From Emticicia sp. BO119 (GTDB lineage Bacteria; Bacteroidota; Bacteroidia; Cytophagales; Spirosomataceae): DNA of 64,000 nt. Positions 19,301 to 34,300 of this stretch are shown one piece after another (positions within the stretch are counted from its first letter, which is position 1; the number at the start of each line of letters is the position of its first letter). Where the stretch lies: the NCBI RefSeq assembly GCF_013912375.1, contig NZ_JACETV010000005.1, forward strand, positions 248,001 to 312,000, in the 5' to 3' direction. The notes under the pieces were generated by a model that was given only the letters and a program-made list of their open reading frames with translations, ran no database searches and had not been told where the DNA came from. The translations under genes were made by a program, and so were the position numbers.

Positions 19301-22300
19301 GAGCTCACTACCAAAATGCCTCCTGAGTTTGGAACACTTATTTTGTAATTTCCTTCGGCATCAGTGATTGTTCCGGTGGTTGTTCCTTTTAAGGAAATAC
19401 TGGCACCAGGAATAGCCTCACCTTTTGGATCACTAACTTTACCACTAACAGATTTTTGTGCAAATGCAACAATGGACATTAGCCATAGTATGCCACAAAT
19501 CAGAGTACCCCTTATAGGTACAAAGTAGTTTTCTTTCATACGCTTTGTTTTATTTGGTTAAAAAAAATAAATTATGAATTGTAAAATATCAGCCAGCACT
19601 TATGAGAACCGGAAAGTACATCACTGACAGGAAAAGAAATTAATCTTTCATACGCTTTAAAAAATCATATAACAGCAAAACATGGGTACAATTATTTACG
19701 CGTTCTGGTTAAATCAGAGCAAAGTATGGGCAACTCAAAACAACAGGAAAATACCTTTCATACGCTTTTTATAGTATCAGTTCAAAATTAGGTTATATAA
19801 TATTCAGAATAAATAGGGTATTCTGAGGTAAGATGTGGAGATTTATTATGATGCAGTAGAATTATCAAAGGAAATTTCTCTCATAGGCTTTTTTAGTATT
19901 AGTTAGAAATAGGTTAATTAATTGTTGAAGTATATCTCTTTTTTATGATGCTAAAAATAGCAAAACCAGACATATTTCATAGGTTTTAGTACATTTTTAA
20001 AGCTAATGCAACAAAATTTCGACTTTTTAACTTTAGTCGACACAAATTATAGCTATTCTTTAATTTTTCCAAATTTTTCTATTTATTTTCTAAATTTTAA
20101 TCTCCATTTAACTTTTTTTAGTATTAAGGCTTATGTTTTTAATTTTTCTTAAAAAAATATATTTGTAAAGCCCTGAAACACCACTATACGTACATAAAAA
20201 AGAAGTGTCTTGCAAACACTTCTTTTTTATGTAAAACAAAATAGTTTATTTATTATGGTTTTACTTGTCGTTTCTTACCAATACTACTTATAATTTCAAT
20301 ACTTTCTACATTTACAGGCACTATAATAACGCGCGAAGATTGTGAAAAAAATGAAGTACCAAAACCGATTTCTTCTTTACGATTCTTTCCTCCTCTAAGT
20401 TTAAACAAAACTGTGGTTTCATCAGGTGCTAAAGCAACCTGCTTCACCTGATTATTATAAGAGAAGAATTTCAACTCGCTTCTGTTCTGTGAAGCCACCA
20501 ATAACATTTCTCCTTTTGCATTAATTAGCCTCACTAAACTTTTAGCATCTCCACAAACACAATACCCGCTACTTTCGGGCAAAACTGAGGTAAAATTACC
20601 TTTGCCATCTCCTTTTAATAATAACCCATTCATGGCATCATGGCGGCCTATAGACACTTCTGTTCCATAATCGTTCCCTGCAATCAATACATCAAGGTTG
20701 CCATCCTGGTCAAAATCCTCCGTTATCATGCCAAAAACCGGTGCAAACTGTGCCTGCACAGGCAACTCTCTTATATCAAATATGCCATTGCCCTTGTTTT
20801 CAAGATAACTGCTTTTCATCCAGTTAGCCTTTAATACCAACGCATCATTCATTTCTTCCGGCTTTAGTATTTCATTAATAGTTGCCTCCGAAAACTTGGC
20901 ATAATTCTGAAAACGCTGGCGTGTCTGAATAAACTGTTTGGCTAAATCATCACGGGTATTAAATGGAAACTCTTTCCTGTTACCTTCCTTATCAGGAAAA
21001 TAAACTGTTGGAATAGCATCAAAGAAACCATCGTTATTAAAATCTTTTGCATATAAACTCACCGGTTGCCCATCATTTGACTGCATCAGTGTATTTAGCC
21101 CATGATTCCCCGCTATATAGTCGGTGTCGCCATCATTATCAAAATCACCTGCGACAATACTGGTCCACCAGCCAGATTTTCCGCTCAATGCCCCTGTCTG
21201 AATAACAGGTTCTAACTTACCTTTATTGTTTTTCAGAATTGTAACTGGCATCCATTCACCCACCATGATCAGATCCTGCCAGCCGTCATTGTCATAATCG
21301 CTCCAGAGCGCATCACAAATCAGGCCGATATTCTGTAATTTCGGAGCTACTTGTGCTGTAATATCGGTAAATTTTACCTGCTCTTTCGAAGAATCATTTC
21401 TAAGAATATAGCTTGAAACCGGCAAAGGATATTTATTTGGTTCTACCCTACCACCCACAAACAAATCTAAATCTCCGTCATGGTCGAAATCAGCAGCTTT
21501 AATGCACGACCCACTTTTTAGGAATTGAGGAATTGCTTGTTGGCTTAACTGAAAATGCCCTTTGCCATCATTCAGATAAAATCTATCCTGCAAAGATGCC
21601 GAGCCCGGATTAAATTCATAACTACCACTGACAATGTATAAATCTAAGTCTCCGTCATTTTCAGCATCAAATAACAATACACCCATGTCTTCAGTAGTTT
21701 TAGCGGGTCCGTCTTCTCCCTGCAATAAATCCTGCACATTGAATTTGCCTTCTTTGTTCTGCACTAAAAACTTACCCTTATGTTGATTCGCCCCTCCTAC
21801 AAACATATCTTCAAGACCATCGCCATTTACATCGCCTACGGCAATAGCAGGGCCAAATTGTGAAAGTTTATGCGGCAGTAATTTCTGTACATTAAAGTCG
21901 ATAAAGTCTGTTTCCTCATGCTTATAAGGCACATTGAGTTGAGTAGTAATATCAGTAAACAATGCTGCTACTGTTGGCTTAGCAGCATTTAATGTAGATG
22001 GCTGCATAGTGGCATCGGTTTCCTTAAAAGTAATTACCTGATTAGCCTTTAAGTCTTTCAATATTTGCGACTTCCCGCTTTGCCATACTATTTTCACCTG
22101 GTCAACTTTTTGTATTTTGCCCAGACCGAAATGCGCAACCGGTTCTACAGATGATAAATAACCTCTGAATGGCGTATGTTCATATACCTGCTTTTGCCCG
22201 TTGCCATATTGAATTTCAAGCCACGCTCCGATACCCATCATATTATTGCCTGTCCCTTGCAGCTGAATACGCAGATAATTACTTTCCTGTGGTTTCAGTT

Positions 22301-25300
22301 GAATCGAATTATTACGATAAACCGAGGCGGAATCATTAATATTATTAACTATATAATCAAGGTCTCCATCATTATCCAAATCGGCATAAGCCGCTCCATT
22401 TGATGTAGTAAGATCTGTGATTCCCCATTTATCAGTTACATCATCAAACTGAAAGTTTCCCTTATTGTGGTAGGCGTAATTTTTAAGCTTTATAACAGGT
22501 ACATAAGCTACCAGCATTTGTTTAGACATAAGACTATATACCTCGTTTCGATACGCCAAAAAATCCTGATCGTTAATATCTCTCGGAAAACCATTAGTAA
22601 TAATAATATCTCGTAGACCATCATTATCAAAATCGGTTACTAAAGGTGCCCAACTCCAGTCGGTTTGTGCTATACCAGCCAGTAATCCTACTTCACTAAA
22701 CATAGGTTGGCCTGTAGCGGGATTTTTACCCTGATTCACCTGCAGTGTATTTCTTGCATATTGATAAGTATAATTGTATTTATCGTTATTCTGATACGTA
22801 ATATAACTGTTGGCTGGAGTCATCATTTTTTTACGATTATTAGTAGCGGGCATCATGTCCAATGCTATCAGATCCACCATTCCATCGTTGTTAATGTCAG
22901 CAACATCATTCCCCATTGCCGAATAAGACGTATGCCTGAAGTATTTTTCAGCCTGATCGGTAAATGTTCCGTCATGATTGTTGATATACAGCAAATCATT
23001 AGTCAGGAAGTCATTCGTAATATAAATATCCTTCCACCCATCCCGATTAATATCCGTAATGTTGATACCCAAGCCATAGCCTTCATCAAAAATTTTCGCT
23101 TGCTTAGTTACGTCAGTAAAAACCGGATGATTCTTTATCTTATCAAAATCGTTTCTATACAAACGGTCATTACGCTTAGATGAGCCGTCTGCTATCTTTT
23201 CGTGATATTGATTCGGGAAACGTGTATCATCCATTTCGTTTATCAATACATATAAATCCAAATCACCATCATTATCATAATCAAAAAAAGCAGCATTGGT
23301 AGTATGTGTTGTATCAGCAATACCATAGTCTGCTGCCATTTCCTTAAACAACGGAATACCATTCTTTCCAATACCCTGATTCACATATAATAAATTAGCC
23401 CTCTGCCCTGCTACTTTTTTTGCTGTAGCGCACACATACATATCTAATAGACCATCATTATTGATATCTATTACAGCCACTCCCGATGCCCAACGTCCTG
23501 CTCCATCTACTCCTGCCTCTTGCGTAACATCCTCAAACTTCATATCGCCCTTGTTAAGATACAATTTGTTTGGGGTAGTATTACCCGTGAAATAGACATC
23601 AACCAGCTTATCATTATTAAAGTCACCCATCGCGACACCACCGCCATTATAAACATATTCAAATGTAAGGATATTCAGTGTATCGTTTTCATTGATTCTA
23701 TTAGAAAACCTTATGCCTGTCTGGTCAACAGGTAGTGAAGTAAAAACTTTTTTTTCGTCTTCCTGACAGGCTACTAAAACCGAAGCCGTAATAAGTAAAG
23801 TAAAATAAACAAAATACTTTTTCATACTTTGGTAATTAGGGATATAAAAAAGAGATGGCATTTAGCCATCTCTTTTGGTAAAATATTACGCAAACCGAGA
23901 TATTAATATCCAGGATTTTGTTTCAATATATCTGCTCCAACAAGGTCAATCTGGCCTTGTGGTAAAGGGAACAAGGCTTTGTTGGCTGTATAAGTAGCAC
24001 CACCAAAAGCACCTGGCAATAACACTTGGTCATATTTCAGGTAACGGTTAATTGCTTCAACATCTTCGCCCCAACGAACCAAATCATAGAACCGGTATCC
24101 TTCCATACCAAGCTCCATTCTTCTTTCAAAACGAACAGCTGCTCTTGCATATTCTTTCGTAGGGAAAGATTGATACAATCCGATCTTGTAGTTAGCAGCC
24201 GGCTTGCCATCAAGCATAACAAAATCAGCAGCATTGGTAGCTCTACCTCTTACCATATTTGTATATTCAAGGGCTTTTGCTAACGAACCAACCTCTACTT
24301 CAGCCTCTGCGGCCATTAATAAAACATCTGCAAATCTTATGATCGTTACGTTATAAGCATTGTAGGTCTGGTGTCCCCAACCACCTGTCTCTGTCAGACC
24401 GGCAGCTTTTTCTGCTTTAGTAAATACATACTTTTTAGGAGAGTACGGGCCACCATTTGGCTGGTTACGAATCATACTGAAACCTGTGTGAGGACCCCAA
24501 TCAAGATAAGGAATACCTCTACGACCGATTGAATGGTCTAAGCGAGGGTCTAACGGACCAGCGTCTAATGTAAAAGGCTGATCAGATTTAATACCCATAT
24601 CAGTTTTAACAGCATTTGCAGGACTATTATAAGAATTATCCAACAATGGTAAACCATTCGCATCAGTACGGAAAGAGTTTACAAACTCAAATGATGGCTG
24701 GAAGAATCCACAACAAGTACCTGGATCAACACCTTGGATAAAATTCAATTGAAGGTCACCATTGGCGTTATTTCCACTACCCGATTTTACAGTTGCCTGA
24801 ACAGCAAAAACTGATTCTGAGTTATTGTCATTAGCAACTCTGTAAAGGTCAGAGTATTTAGGCAATAGTGCATATTTTTTACCACCAGTTGTTTTACCAT
24901 TAGCAATAATCAGGTCAAATAGTGCTTTTGCTTCTGCATATTTCTTTTGGTACAAATAAGTCTTTGCTAAGTATGTGGCTGCTGCCCATTTGTTAGCACG
25001 ACCCACAGAAGTTAAAGTTTCCGGTAAGGCATCATAAGCCGCTTTAAAGTCAGCCTCAATTTTTGGCCATAAATCCACATCATTTTTCACTTTCTCAATT
25101 CCGTTGGCCACACCTATGTTCTCATCTACATAAGGAACCATATTGAAGTTTCTTTTCAACTGAAAATAGAAGTGTCCTCTGATGAAACGTGCTTCAGCAG
25201 TCATTCTGGCTTTATCAGCATCTTTAACACTTGGCTGAGCTTCTTTCAATAAGGCCAAAACTGAATTTGCTCTGGCAACTCCATCAAAATAACTTGCATA

Positions 25301-28300
25301 AACGTTTCCGGCTACCGCATCAGTAGAAACATACTCATACCTTTGAATCGGAATCATTTCGGTACCATCACCAGGGTCAGTTCCTTTATTGGCATCTCCG
25401 CCTCTGATACTACCAATAAGCCAGTTTGATGGACCAGAGTGCGTTTGGCTCAATGCACTTAACTGAGCATAAGCTGCAATCAAAGAACCTTCTAAACCAG
25501 CCGTACTGGTTAATTGTTCTTTAGCAAGAGAGCCTGTTGGGGGAACTTCCAAAAAGCTATCCTTACAAGCATACATTCCCGCAAATAGAACGCAGCTGGA
25601 AATCAATATTTTTATTTTTTTCATTGTCTTAATTTAATTTAACTTAGATTAGAATCCAACATTTAAACCAAAAGTTACCTGACGAGTCATTGGGAAGTTA
25701 CCCAAATCTACACCAAAGTTGGTATCAGCAGCACCAGCTACCTGAGGGTCCAGACCACCATATTTAGTGATTGTGAATAAGTTATTAACCGCAGCATTTA
25801 CACGAAGTCTGCTTAATTTCATTTTGTTGGCAATAGCCGTTGGGAAATTGTAAGCAAACGATAGGTTCTGGAATCTTAGATACGAACCATCTTCAACGTA
25901 GAAGCTACTTGATTGAGAACCAGTACTGAAACCATCATTTTGTTCAAAACGTGGAATGTTAGTATCTCTGTTTTCAGGAGACCAAGAATCTTTCACACGC
26001 TCAGAGATAGCAGACCCAGCAAATAATGGATAAAAATCTGTAAATCTTTTAGAGATGTTAAAGATTTTGTTACCAAGTGAAGTATAGAAATAAGAAAGTA
26101 CCTCAAAATTCTTGTAAGTAATTCTGAAATTCAAACCACCTGTAAATTTAGCAACCGGGCTGCCTAAATAGGTACGGTCGTCTGCTGTAATAGCACCATC
26201 ACCATTCAAATCAGCATAGCGGAAACGGCCAAGACCTGCACCTGTTTGAGTTGGTATTGCGGCACCAGGAGTAGCTGTTGTTTTCAAAGCCTGATCTACT
26301 TCTTCCTGAGTCTGGAATAAACCTGTAACTTTGTATCCATAGAAAGAAGACAATGAATAACCCAATTGGTTACGGATAGGGTTTACACCTCTGAAACCAG
26401 GATTAACATCTAACAAGTATTTAAGGCCACCACCAATCTTAGTGATTTCATTATCAAGGAAGCTACCAGTAACATCAAATTCGTATCCTACTTCGCTACC
26501 CCATTTACCTCTTGTTATTACCTGAATATCAATACCTTTGTTTACCATAGTACCTACGTTAACTGAAGGGGCAGTAGCTGCACCAACTGTTTGTGTAATT
26601 GGTAAAGTGTACAATAGGTCTTTAGTATCTTTTTGCCATAAGTCAAAGATGATGTCTAATTTACCTTTCAGGAATGAACCATCAAAACCAATATTTTTGG
26701 TTACACTGGTTTCCCATTTAGCATTAGGGTTACCAATTCTTGATTGTCTGAATCCACCTACGATTCCGGCGTTTGTACCATTGATGTCATAACCCGAAGT
26801 TCCAACATTTTGCTCATACAAATTAAACTGATTTACAGGCGAAACGTTGTTTGAGTTACCCATAGTACCATATCCCCCTCTGATCTTCAGATCAGTTACC
26901 CAGGCAAGACCTTTCATAAACGACTCGTCAGAAAGTCTCCAGGCAGCCGAAACCGCAGGGAATACCCCGTATCTGTTGTTTGAACCAAATCGAGAAGAAC
27001 CATCACGTCTGATAACTCCGGTAAGAATGTATTTATCTTTAAAGCTGTAGATAGCTCTACCAAAGTATGAGTTAAACGTAATACCATTTTCTTTGTTACT
27101 GGTAGCAGGGTTTTTGATATCCAGGGTAGTAATGGTAATGTAGTTAGGGTCACCAGAGAATGGCGCACGACCGTCAGCTCTAAGGTCTTTACCGAATCCG
27201 GTATTTAGGGCTTCTTGTCCGGCCAATAATTCTATGTTATGAACACCAAATTTCTTTTTGTAAGTAGCCGTATTCGTGAAAGTCCAGCCTAATCTGAAAC
27301 CGCCACTTTCGTTATAAGACCATACTACACCTTTGTTTTCAAGAGTTTCATAAATCGGACGACCATATCCCCAACCATAGAAGTTGTTGAAAGTTCCACC
27401 AATAGAAGAACGGAATGTCAGGTCTTTAATTGGATCAATCTCAATATAGAAGTTACCAGATGCTAAAGCATTATAGTTTTTGTTCAGTTTTCCTGCTTGC
27501 TGATTAGCAACCGGGTTTGAACCCTGACCAAAACCAAGCGCAGTTGTACCGGCCCATCCACCAAATTCATCACGAACAGGTATGATAGTCGGAGATCTGA
27601 AAGCACCAAGAATATCATTTTCATCCTGTGATGACTGTAGACCATTATTACCACCCTGACGACCTAAGATCTGAAGGAAAGTAAGCTGGATATTCTCGCC
27701 GATTCTCACATTTTTGAAAAGGTCAAACTCGCTGTTTACACGCATGGCATAACGTTTTGCTCTTTGACTTGGTAAAATACCTTGTTGATCCTGCATAGAT
27801 AAACCAACAAAGAAACGCGAGGCATCACCACCACCTTCAAAACCTAATGAATGTCTTGTGATTGTACCGGTTTGAGTCAATTCTTTATACCAGTCTGTAC
27901 CTGCTTTATTAGCTTTGATTACCTGATAATAATCACCAATGGTTGGCCCGGTAATGTTGTATTTAGCTCTTTCGGCTTCTAAATCAATCGTACCAACCAC
28001 TCCACTTCTATTACCTACTTTAAGATAATCAGGAATGATAGGAGTTGCTCCCGTACCATATTGAGGGTGAGACAATGGTGCACCTGAATTTCTAAGGGCA
28101 GTCCAGGTCCAGTCTGCCTGATCTTGTGGGTTCATCATTTTCTGACCTTTACCCGGATCAGTAAAACCAAATACGCCATCATAAGTAACATTCAGCTTTT
28201 TAGCATTTTTCTTACCTTTTTTGGTAGTATAAATAATTACACCATTGGCAGCTCTTGCTCCATAGATAGAAGCTGCAGAAGCATCTTTCAACACAGTAGT

Positions 28301-31300
28301 GGACTCAATATCTTCAGGGTTAATATAGTTTACATCACCTACTGGCAAACCATCCACAATCACTAAAGGCTGGTTACCACCAAATGCACCAAAACCACGC
28401 ACACGAATCTGGCTACCAGAACCCGGCTGACTTGTTGTTACAACTGTTAAACCAGCTACTCTACCTTGTAACTGTTGTTCAACACTTGCTGAAGGAACCG
28501 TTGTAAGGTCTTTTGTTTTTACAGTTGAAATAGCACCGGTTGACTCACGTCTTTTATCAACCGTATAACCTGTTACAACTACCTCTTCAAGACTTGCAGC
28601 ATCATCTTCAAGTGTAACATTCACAGTGCTTTGATTGCCTACTGCAATCTCTACAGTTTTGTAACCAATTGAACTGATTACCAATGTACCACCTGAATTC
28701 GGAACATTAATTTTGTAGTTACCTTCTGCGTCTGAGATTGTACCTGTAGTAGTTCCTTTCACAGAAACACTGGCTCCCGGAACGCCCTCTCCTTTTGAAT
28801 CACTTACTTTACCACTGACAGATTTTTGTGCAAACGCTACAATAGACATCATCCAAAGTAGTCCACAAATCAGAGCACCCCGTATGGGCACAAAGTAGTT
28901 TTGTTTCATAGTTTTGTTTTAGTTAAAAAAAAAAGTAAAAAATAAATTGTAATTAAAGTTTTTATACTATATCAAGAAATTCTTGCTTTATCTTAATAAG
29001 TGTATTTGGCACAATTATAAAAACACACTTCAAATTTTCCAAATTTTTCACGTTATTTTTATAAATTAAAATATCCACGATAAACTCATATTCTATTTGA
29101 GCCAAATAAAATTTCGCCAGAATAAAAAAAACTTATTTTGTGAAAAATCTACTACTAATTATGAAGCTGTGGAAAATAGAAAGTTCGGAATTAAGATGTT
29201 TCTGTTAAAATTAGGTTATGGTACATCTGTATCCTACTATTTTTTTCTTTAAAATATACTATCCCTGAAAAGGGTAACGAAATTCAAATTTATATCTCTG
29301 CTGTGGGAATTTTAAAATGTGAATTAATTGTTCGATGAAGTAAGCCAGGCTATGCAAAAGCTAATAAATTAGGTTAATTGTCGCGGTTCTATCATTAAAA
29401 TCACGTAAGGGAAATAATAGTTAGTTTGATTAAGCTAATATTGTATCAATTGGATACAATATTAAACACTTTGAATAATCCTTCCAAATTTTTCTTAGTA
29501 TTTTTATATATTAACTAATCTGAAGTTTATTTTATTATAAACATTATTAAAAATGTTATAATCTGACAAAGATATAAATTTTACATCATAAAAGTCAATT
29601 TATACTTTTTTTTTAATCGAAAAATATCAGATTATAATACTTTAAGCTAAAATTGTACCGTAGAGAGAGAATTTTCTCAGTTTTTGCCTTATAATACCGT
29701 TTAATCAGTACCAGTACTCAATTCTCTGGCTACTTTTTCAGCAGCAGCTAAGACACGCATCGTATTTTCACCCCATATTTTACGTATATCCTTCTCAGAA
29801 TAACCCCGACGTAAAAGCTCAATCGTTACATTCTTTATTTTACTTACGTCTTCACAACCTACTACGTCGCTTCCTCCGTCCATATCCATTCCAATTCCTA
29901 CGTGATCAATCCCTGCTATCTGCACTACGTGGTCTATATGGTCAACCACTGTTTTCACACTGGGTACTTCACCCGGAAATTTATATTTTAATTGACGTAA
30001 TTCCGCATTAATCCGCTGTTTATCTTCTGGCGTGGCATCGGCTTTCATAGCCTGCATTCTGAGTGTCCTGATAGATACTTCTATTTCCTTCGATGGTTTC
30101 TTTAAAAAGTCAGAAACAAAATTGATCTGAATGACCCCACCTTTCGATGCCAATAACTTTATCATATCATCAGTCATATTCCTTTTCACATCGCTCAGAG
30201 CGCGGCAGGAAGAATGAGAGGCAAACACCGGAGCCTTGCTCAAACGCATAACATCATAAAATGATGAATCGGATATATGAGATACATCAACTATGATACC
30301 TAATTTGTTCATCTCCGCTATACACTGTTCTCCTAATTTACTTACCCCACCAAATTCGCCACCTTCCGGATCACCTGACGAATCGCACAGATCATTGTTA
30401 AAAGAATGTGAAAGCGTAATATAACGCAATCCTAAATCATAATACAATTTCAGATTCGACAAATCGTGCCCCACTGGCCAGCCATTTTCCATACCTATAA
30501 ATACCCCTATTTTCCCTTTTTTATGCACAGTAAACCCTGCTTTGGCCGTAGTAACCAGTTCGGCCACATCAGCGTATTTCTTTACAGCATCATGTATAGT
30601 CTGAAAAATCTTCAGTGCTTTTTCTTTGGCCTCAGCCTCTCCTTCCGGTGTGCGCTTCCCCTGAGCTAAATATACCGCAAAAAACATGGCATCCATGCCA
30701 CCTTCTTTCATTCGAGGAAAATCTATCTGTGTGCCATCTTCTGCATAATTGTGCTTTTTACCAATATCAAAACCCTTCATTTCCATCATATTAATCGGCA
30801 CATCAGCGTGAGTATCTACCGTATAGGCACTTGCATGAATCTTATCAGCTTTTTTAAGAAGGCGTTGTTCTTTTTTACTTTGTGCAAAAACCATTGCAGG
30901 TAAAAAGAGGAGCAGAAGTAATTGTTTCATTTAGTTTAGTGATGGTTGGTGTTTATCGGAGCTTGCGCCCTTTCCAGATATATTCATTTTTTCCCTGTGT
31001 AACCAATCCAAAAAAAGTTACATACAGAGGATACATAAGTTGTACAAAAGGAATGAGCCAAATTAAGTTTTTTTTGCCCAAAAAACTAAGAACGAAGATT
31101 AAAAATAGCAGCTCTGCCGAAAATTTAAGCAAAAAGATAATCAATAGCTGTGTTAAATCAAGTTGTCGAAACCCAAAGCTGACTGCCGTAACAATAAGCG
31201 AAAAGTTGGCCAAGAAAATAAATACGGCTAAGACCGTCGTAAAAAAACTATCATAATACTTCCACTTACTCGCCCATCTTTTACGCTGATAATAAAATGA

Positions 31301-34300
31301 TTTCAGCGAATCGTGCGCCTGAGTTTCCACAATTACTGCCTGACTTTTCAGAAAATGCACTTTATCAGGAAACCGGGTCGCAATTTTGTGCATCAGAAAT
31401 TCATCATCGCCTGAGGCTAAGTTTTCATTCCCTGAAAACCCACCTACTTCATAAAATACCGATTTCAGATAAGCCAGATTAGCTCCGTTACACATATTAG
31501 GTTTTTTCATTATTACGGAACAAGCTCCGGATCCAATCAGGCTACTGAATTCAACAGTCTGTATCTGCTGCCAGAGGCTTTTTAACCAGTTCTTAGCATC
31601 ATTTATAAAAGTAACAGGTGCGCTAATGAGATAAGCATCTTTCTCGGTCTGAAAATTGGCGATAGTTTCAAGCCATTCTTCTCCTACTCTGCAATCTCCG
31701 TCTGTGGTAACAATCAATTCTCCCCGGGCTAACTGAATGGAAGATTCAATAGCTCTTTTCTTTGGAGAAACGTTGCGTTCATCGGGCAAAATCGTATTAA
31801 TCACAAGTTCTATGGACACAACCTTTTGAAAATTTTTGACGAGCGCCAACGTTTCATCTGTCGAATCATCATCTGCTACAATCACCTCAAACCGGTCTTT
31901 CGGATAGCTTTGTCTCGCTAAATCTTTTAATAGATTAATGATGTTTTCAGCTTCATTCCTTACTGGAATTATTACTGATATATTTAGTAAAGATTGCTTG
32001 TCAGTCTGCCTCCGGTAAGTCTGGTTAGTAAGCCACACAAAAGTTAACCCTATATTCATCAGGAAGTAAACAGAAACTATTGATATAAGAATAATAGTAA
32101 GCAATAGGATTTGAAAATTAGTAAAGGTTAATCATTTGGTAGAAGTCTTCAGGTTTCTGGTTGAAAGCCGCAAAGTTAAGATAAACATACTGCCGATTAT
32201 AACAGGCACCAATACATTAATCAGCCAGATAGTAAAAGTAGCAGTAGTGATAAGTGAGAGCCTGACACCAAAATATCCGAAGTAATAAACAGATGTAATG
32301 GCCCGCATACTCAAATCCCCTAAAAAGTTAAACGCTGCTCCCAGTGTTTTAGTCAGAAATACTATACCTACACCCACCAATAATACAACCATTGGCAAAT
32401 CAATCTGAAACAATTGCAACACTAATAAGAATTGAATACTAAAAACAGCATACCTACTTGCAGCTATCAGAAATATATATCTGATTTCAGACAAGCTGTA
32501 ATCCTTTAATATAGTCAGGTATTGATTAATGGAATTAAAGTACTTATTGCTGCTATTAAATAAATTCAGTTTCTGTAAATTAAAAGCTATCCAGAGGCCA
32601 GTCAGCAAAAGTACGAAGAGCAATTCAACTATACTTATATGTAAAATGAAGGGTTCAGGTTTTGCCACCCAAAGAAAATAACCATAGCTGATAGCTCCAA
32701 ACAATAAGGACACATATAACTGCATGCCATTTCCTAATAAAATTGCCCCAATACTTGCCGTACGGTTCCGGGTTTTAAGCATCAGTATTTTTCCGGCATA
32801 ATCTCCGATCATCATCGGAGTAAAATTAGCTAAAGCTAACCCGGCTAATACTCCCTGATAAGCTTCCCGAAAACTAATTTTTTCTATTTTTGCGGCGAGC
32901 CTTTGCCACTTCCATGCTTCAAAAGCCCAATTCACAGGAATCAACAGTAGTATTATCCACATACTCAGGCTCATGGGCATCTTTCGAAAATATGTAAACA
33001 CCTCTTCAATGCCTTCTCCTTTTTCTTTCAGCAGAATATATACCGCATACAAAACACCAGCAAAAAGGATATTTTTTAATAGCCTGAATCCTTGCTTTGC
33101 CGTAAAGTCTGAGATTTTTGAGTTAATTTGCATGTATGAATAAAGAGAAAATCATTTTGGGTGTCGACCCCGGTACGAGAATCATGGGCTATGGCATTAT
33201 TTCTGTTGATGGAAATGCCCTTACCCTGATTCAATATGGTGTATTAAGACTCGACAAATATAGTACACATGAGTTGAAACTAAAGAAGATTTACGAAAGA
33301 ATGACACAACTCATTGAAGAGTATCTACCTGATGAAATGGCAATTGAAGCACCATTCTATGGGGTAAATGTGCAATCAATGTTAAAATTAGGCCGTGCCC
33401 AAGGCGTAGCGATTGCTGCCGCTCTTAACCGTGATGTGCCTATTGTAGAATACCTTCCAAAAACAGTAAAACAATCGGTAACGGGTAATGGAAATGCGAG
33501 CAAAGAGCAGGTAGCTTATATGCTTGAACACCTGCTAAAAATGAAATTAGACGCTCAGTTTAATGACGCAACCGATGCCGTTGGTGTAGCTGTATGCCAT
33601 TATATGCACGGCAAAACCAAAGCTTTGACAGGGAACGCCTCAAAGAAAAAAGGCTGGAGTGCTTTTGTGAGTGAGAACCCTGATAGGCTAAAGTAATTTT
33701 AGTAACTAATTATATTGTCTAAGCCTTATTTCATTTCCGCAATCTTCACAGGTCTTTGCTCATCCATTGATTTTTTTGCTGCGTATGCCAATAGGGTTGC
33801 CATAATAATATCCTCATTCTTTATTGGCACAGGTGTTTTATTCAACAATGCGCCAATGAATGCCTCCATTTCTTTACAGTAAGAATCTATGTATCGTTGC
33901 GTAAATGAATTGAGCGGAAGGGCCTGGTGAATACCATTTTCATTATATAATACATTCCGGTTAGCAAGATTATTTTCAACCTGTATCATTCCCTTATCAC
34001 CAAATATTTCCAGACGCTGGTCATAACCAAATACGGCTTTCCGGCTATTGTCCAATACGGCATAGGTTCCGTCAGCAAAAGTTAAGGTTGTGAGTGCCGT
34101 ATCAACATCTCCTACTTTGGCCATTTCTTCATCAAAGAACACCAGCCCCTTGGCATATACTTCTACTACCTCTTTATCCATCATATATCTTGCCATATCA
34201 AAATCATGAATGGTAAAATCCATGAACATCCCGCCGGATGTTTTCACAAATTCAATGGAAGGCAGAGAGGGGTCACGATTCGTTATTTTTACTATTTGCG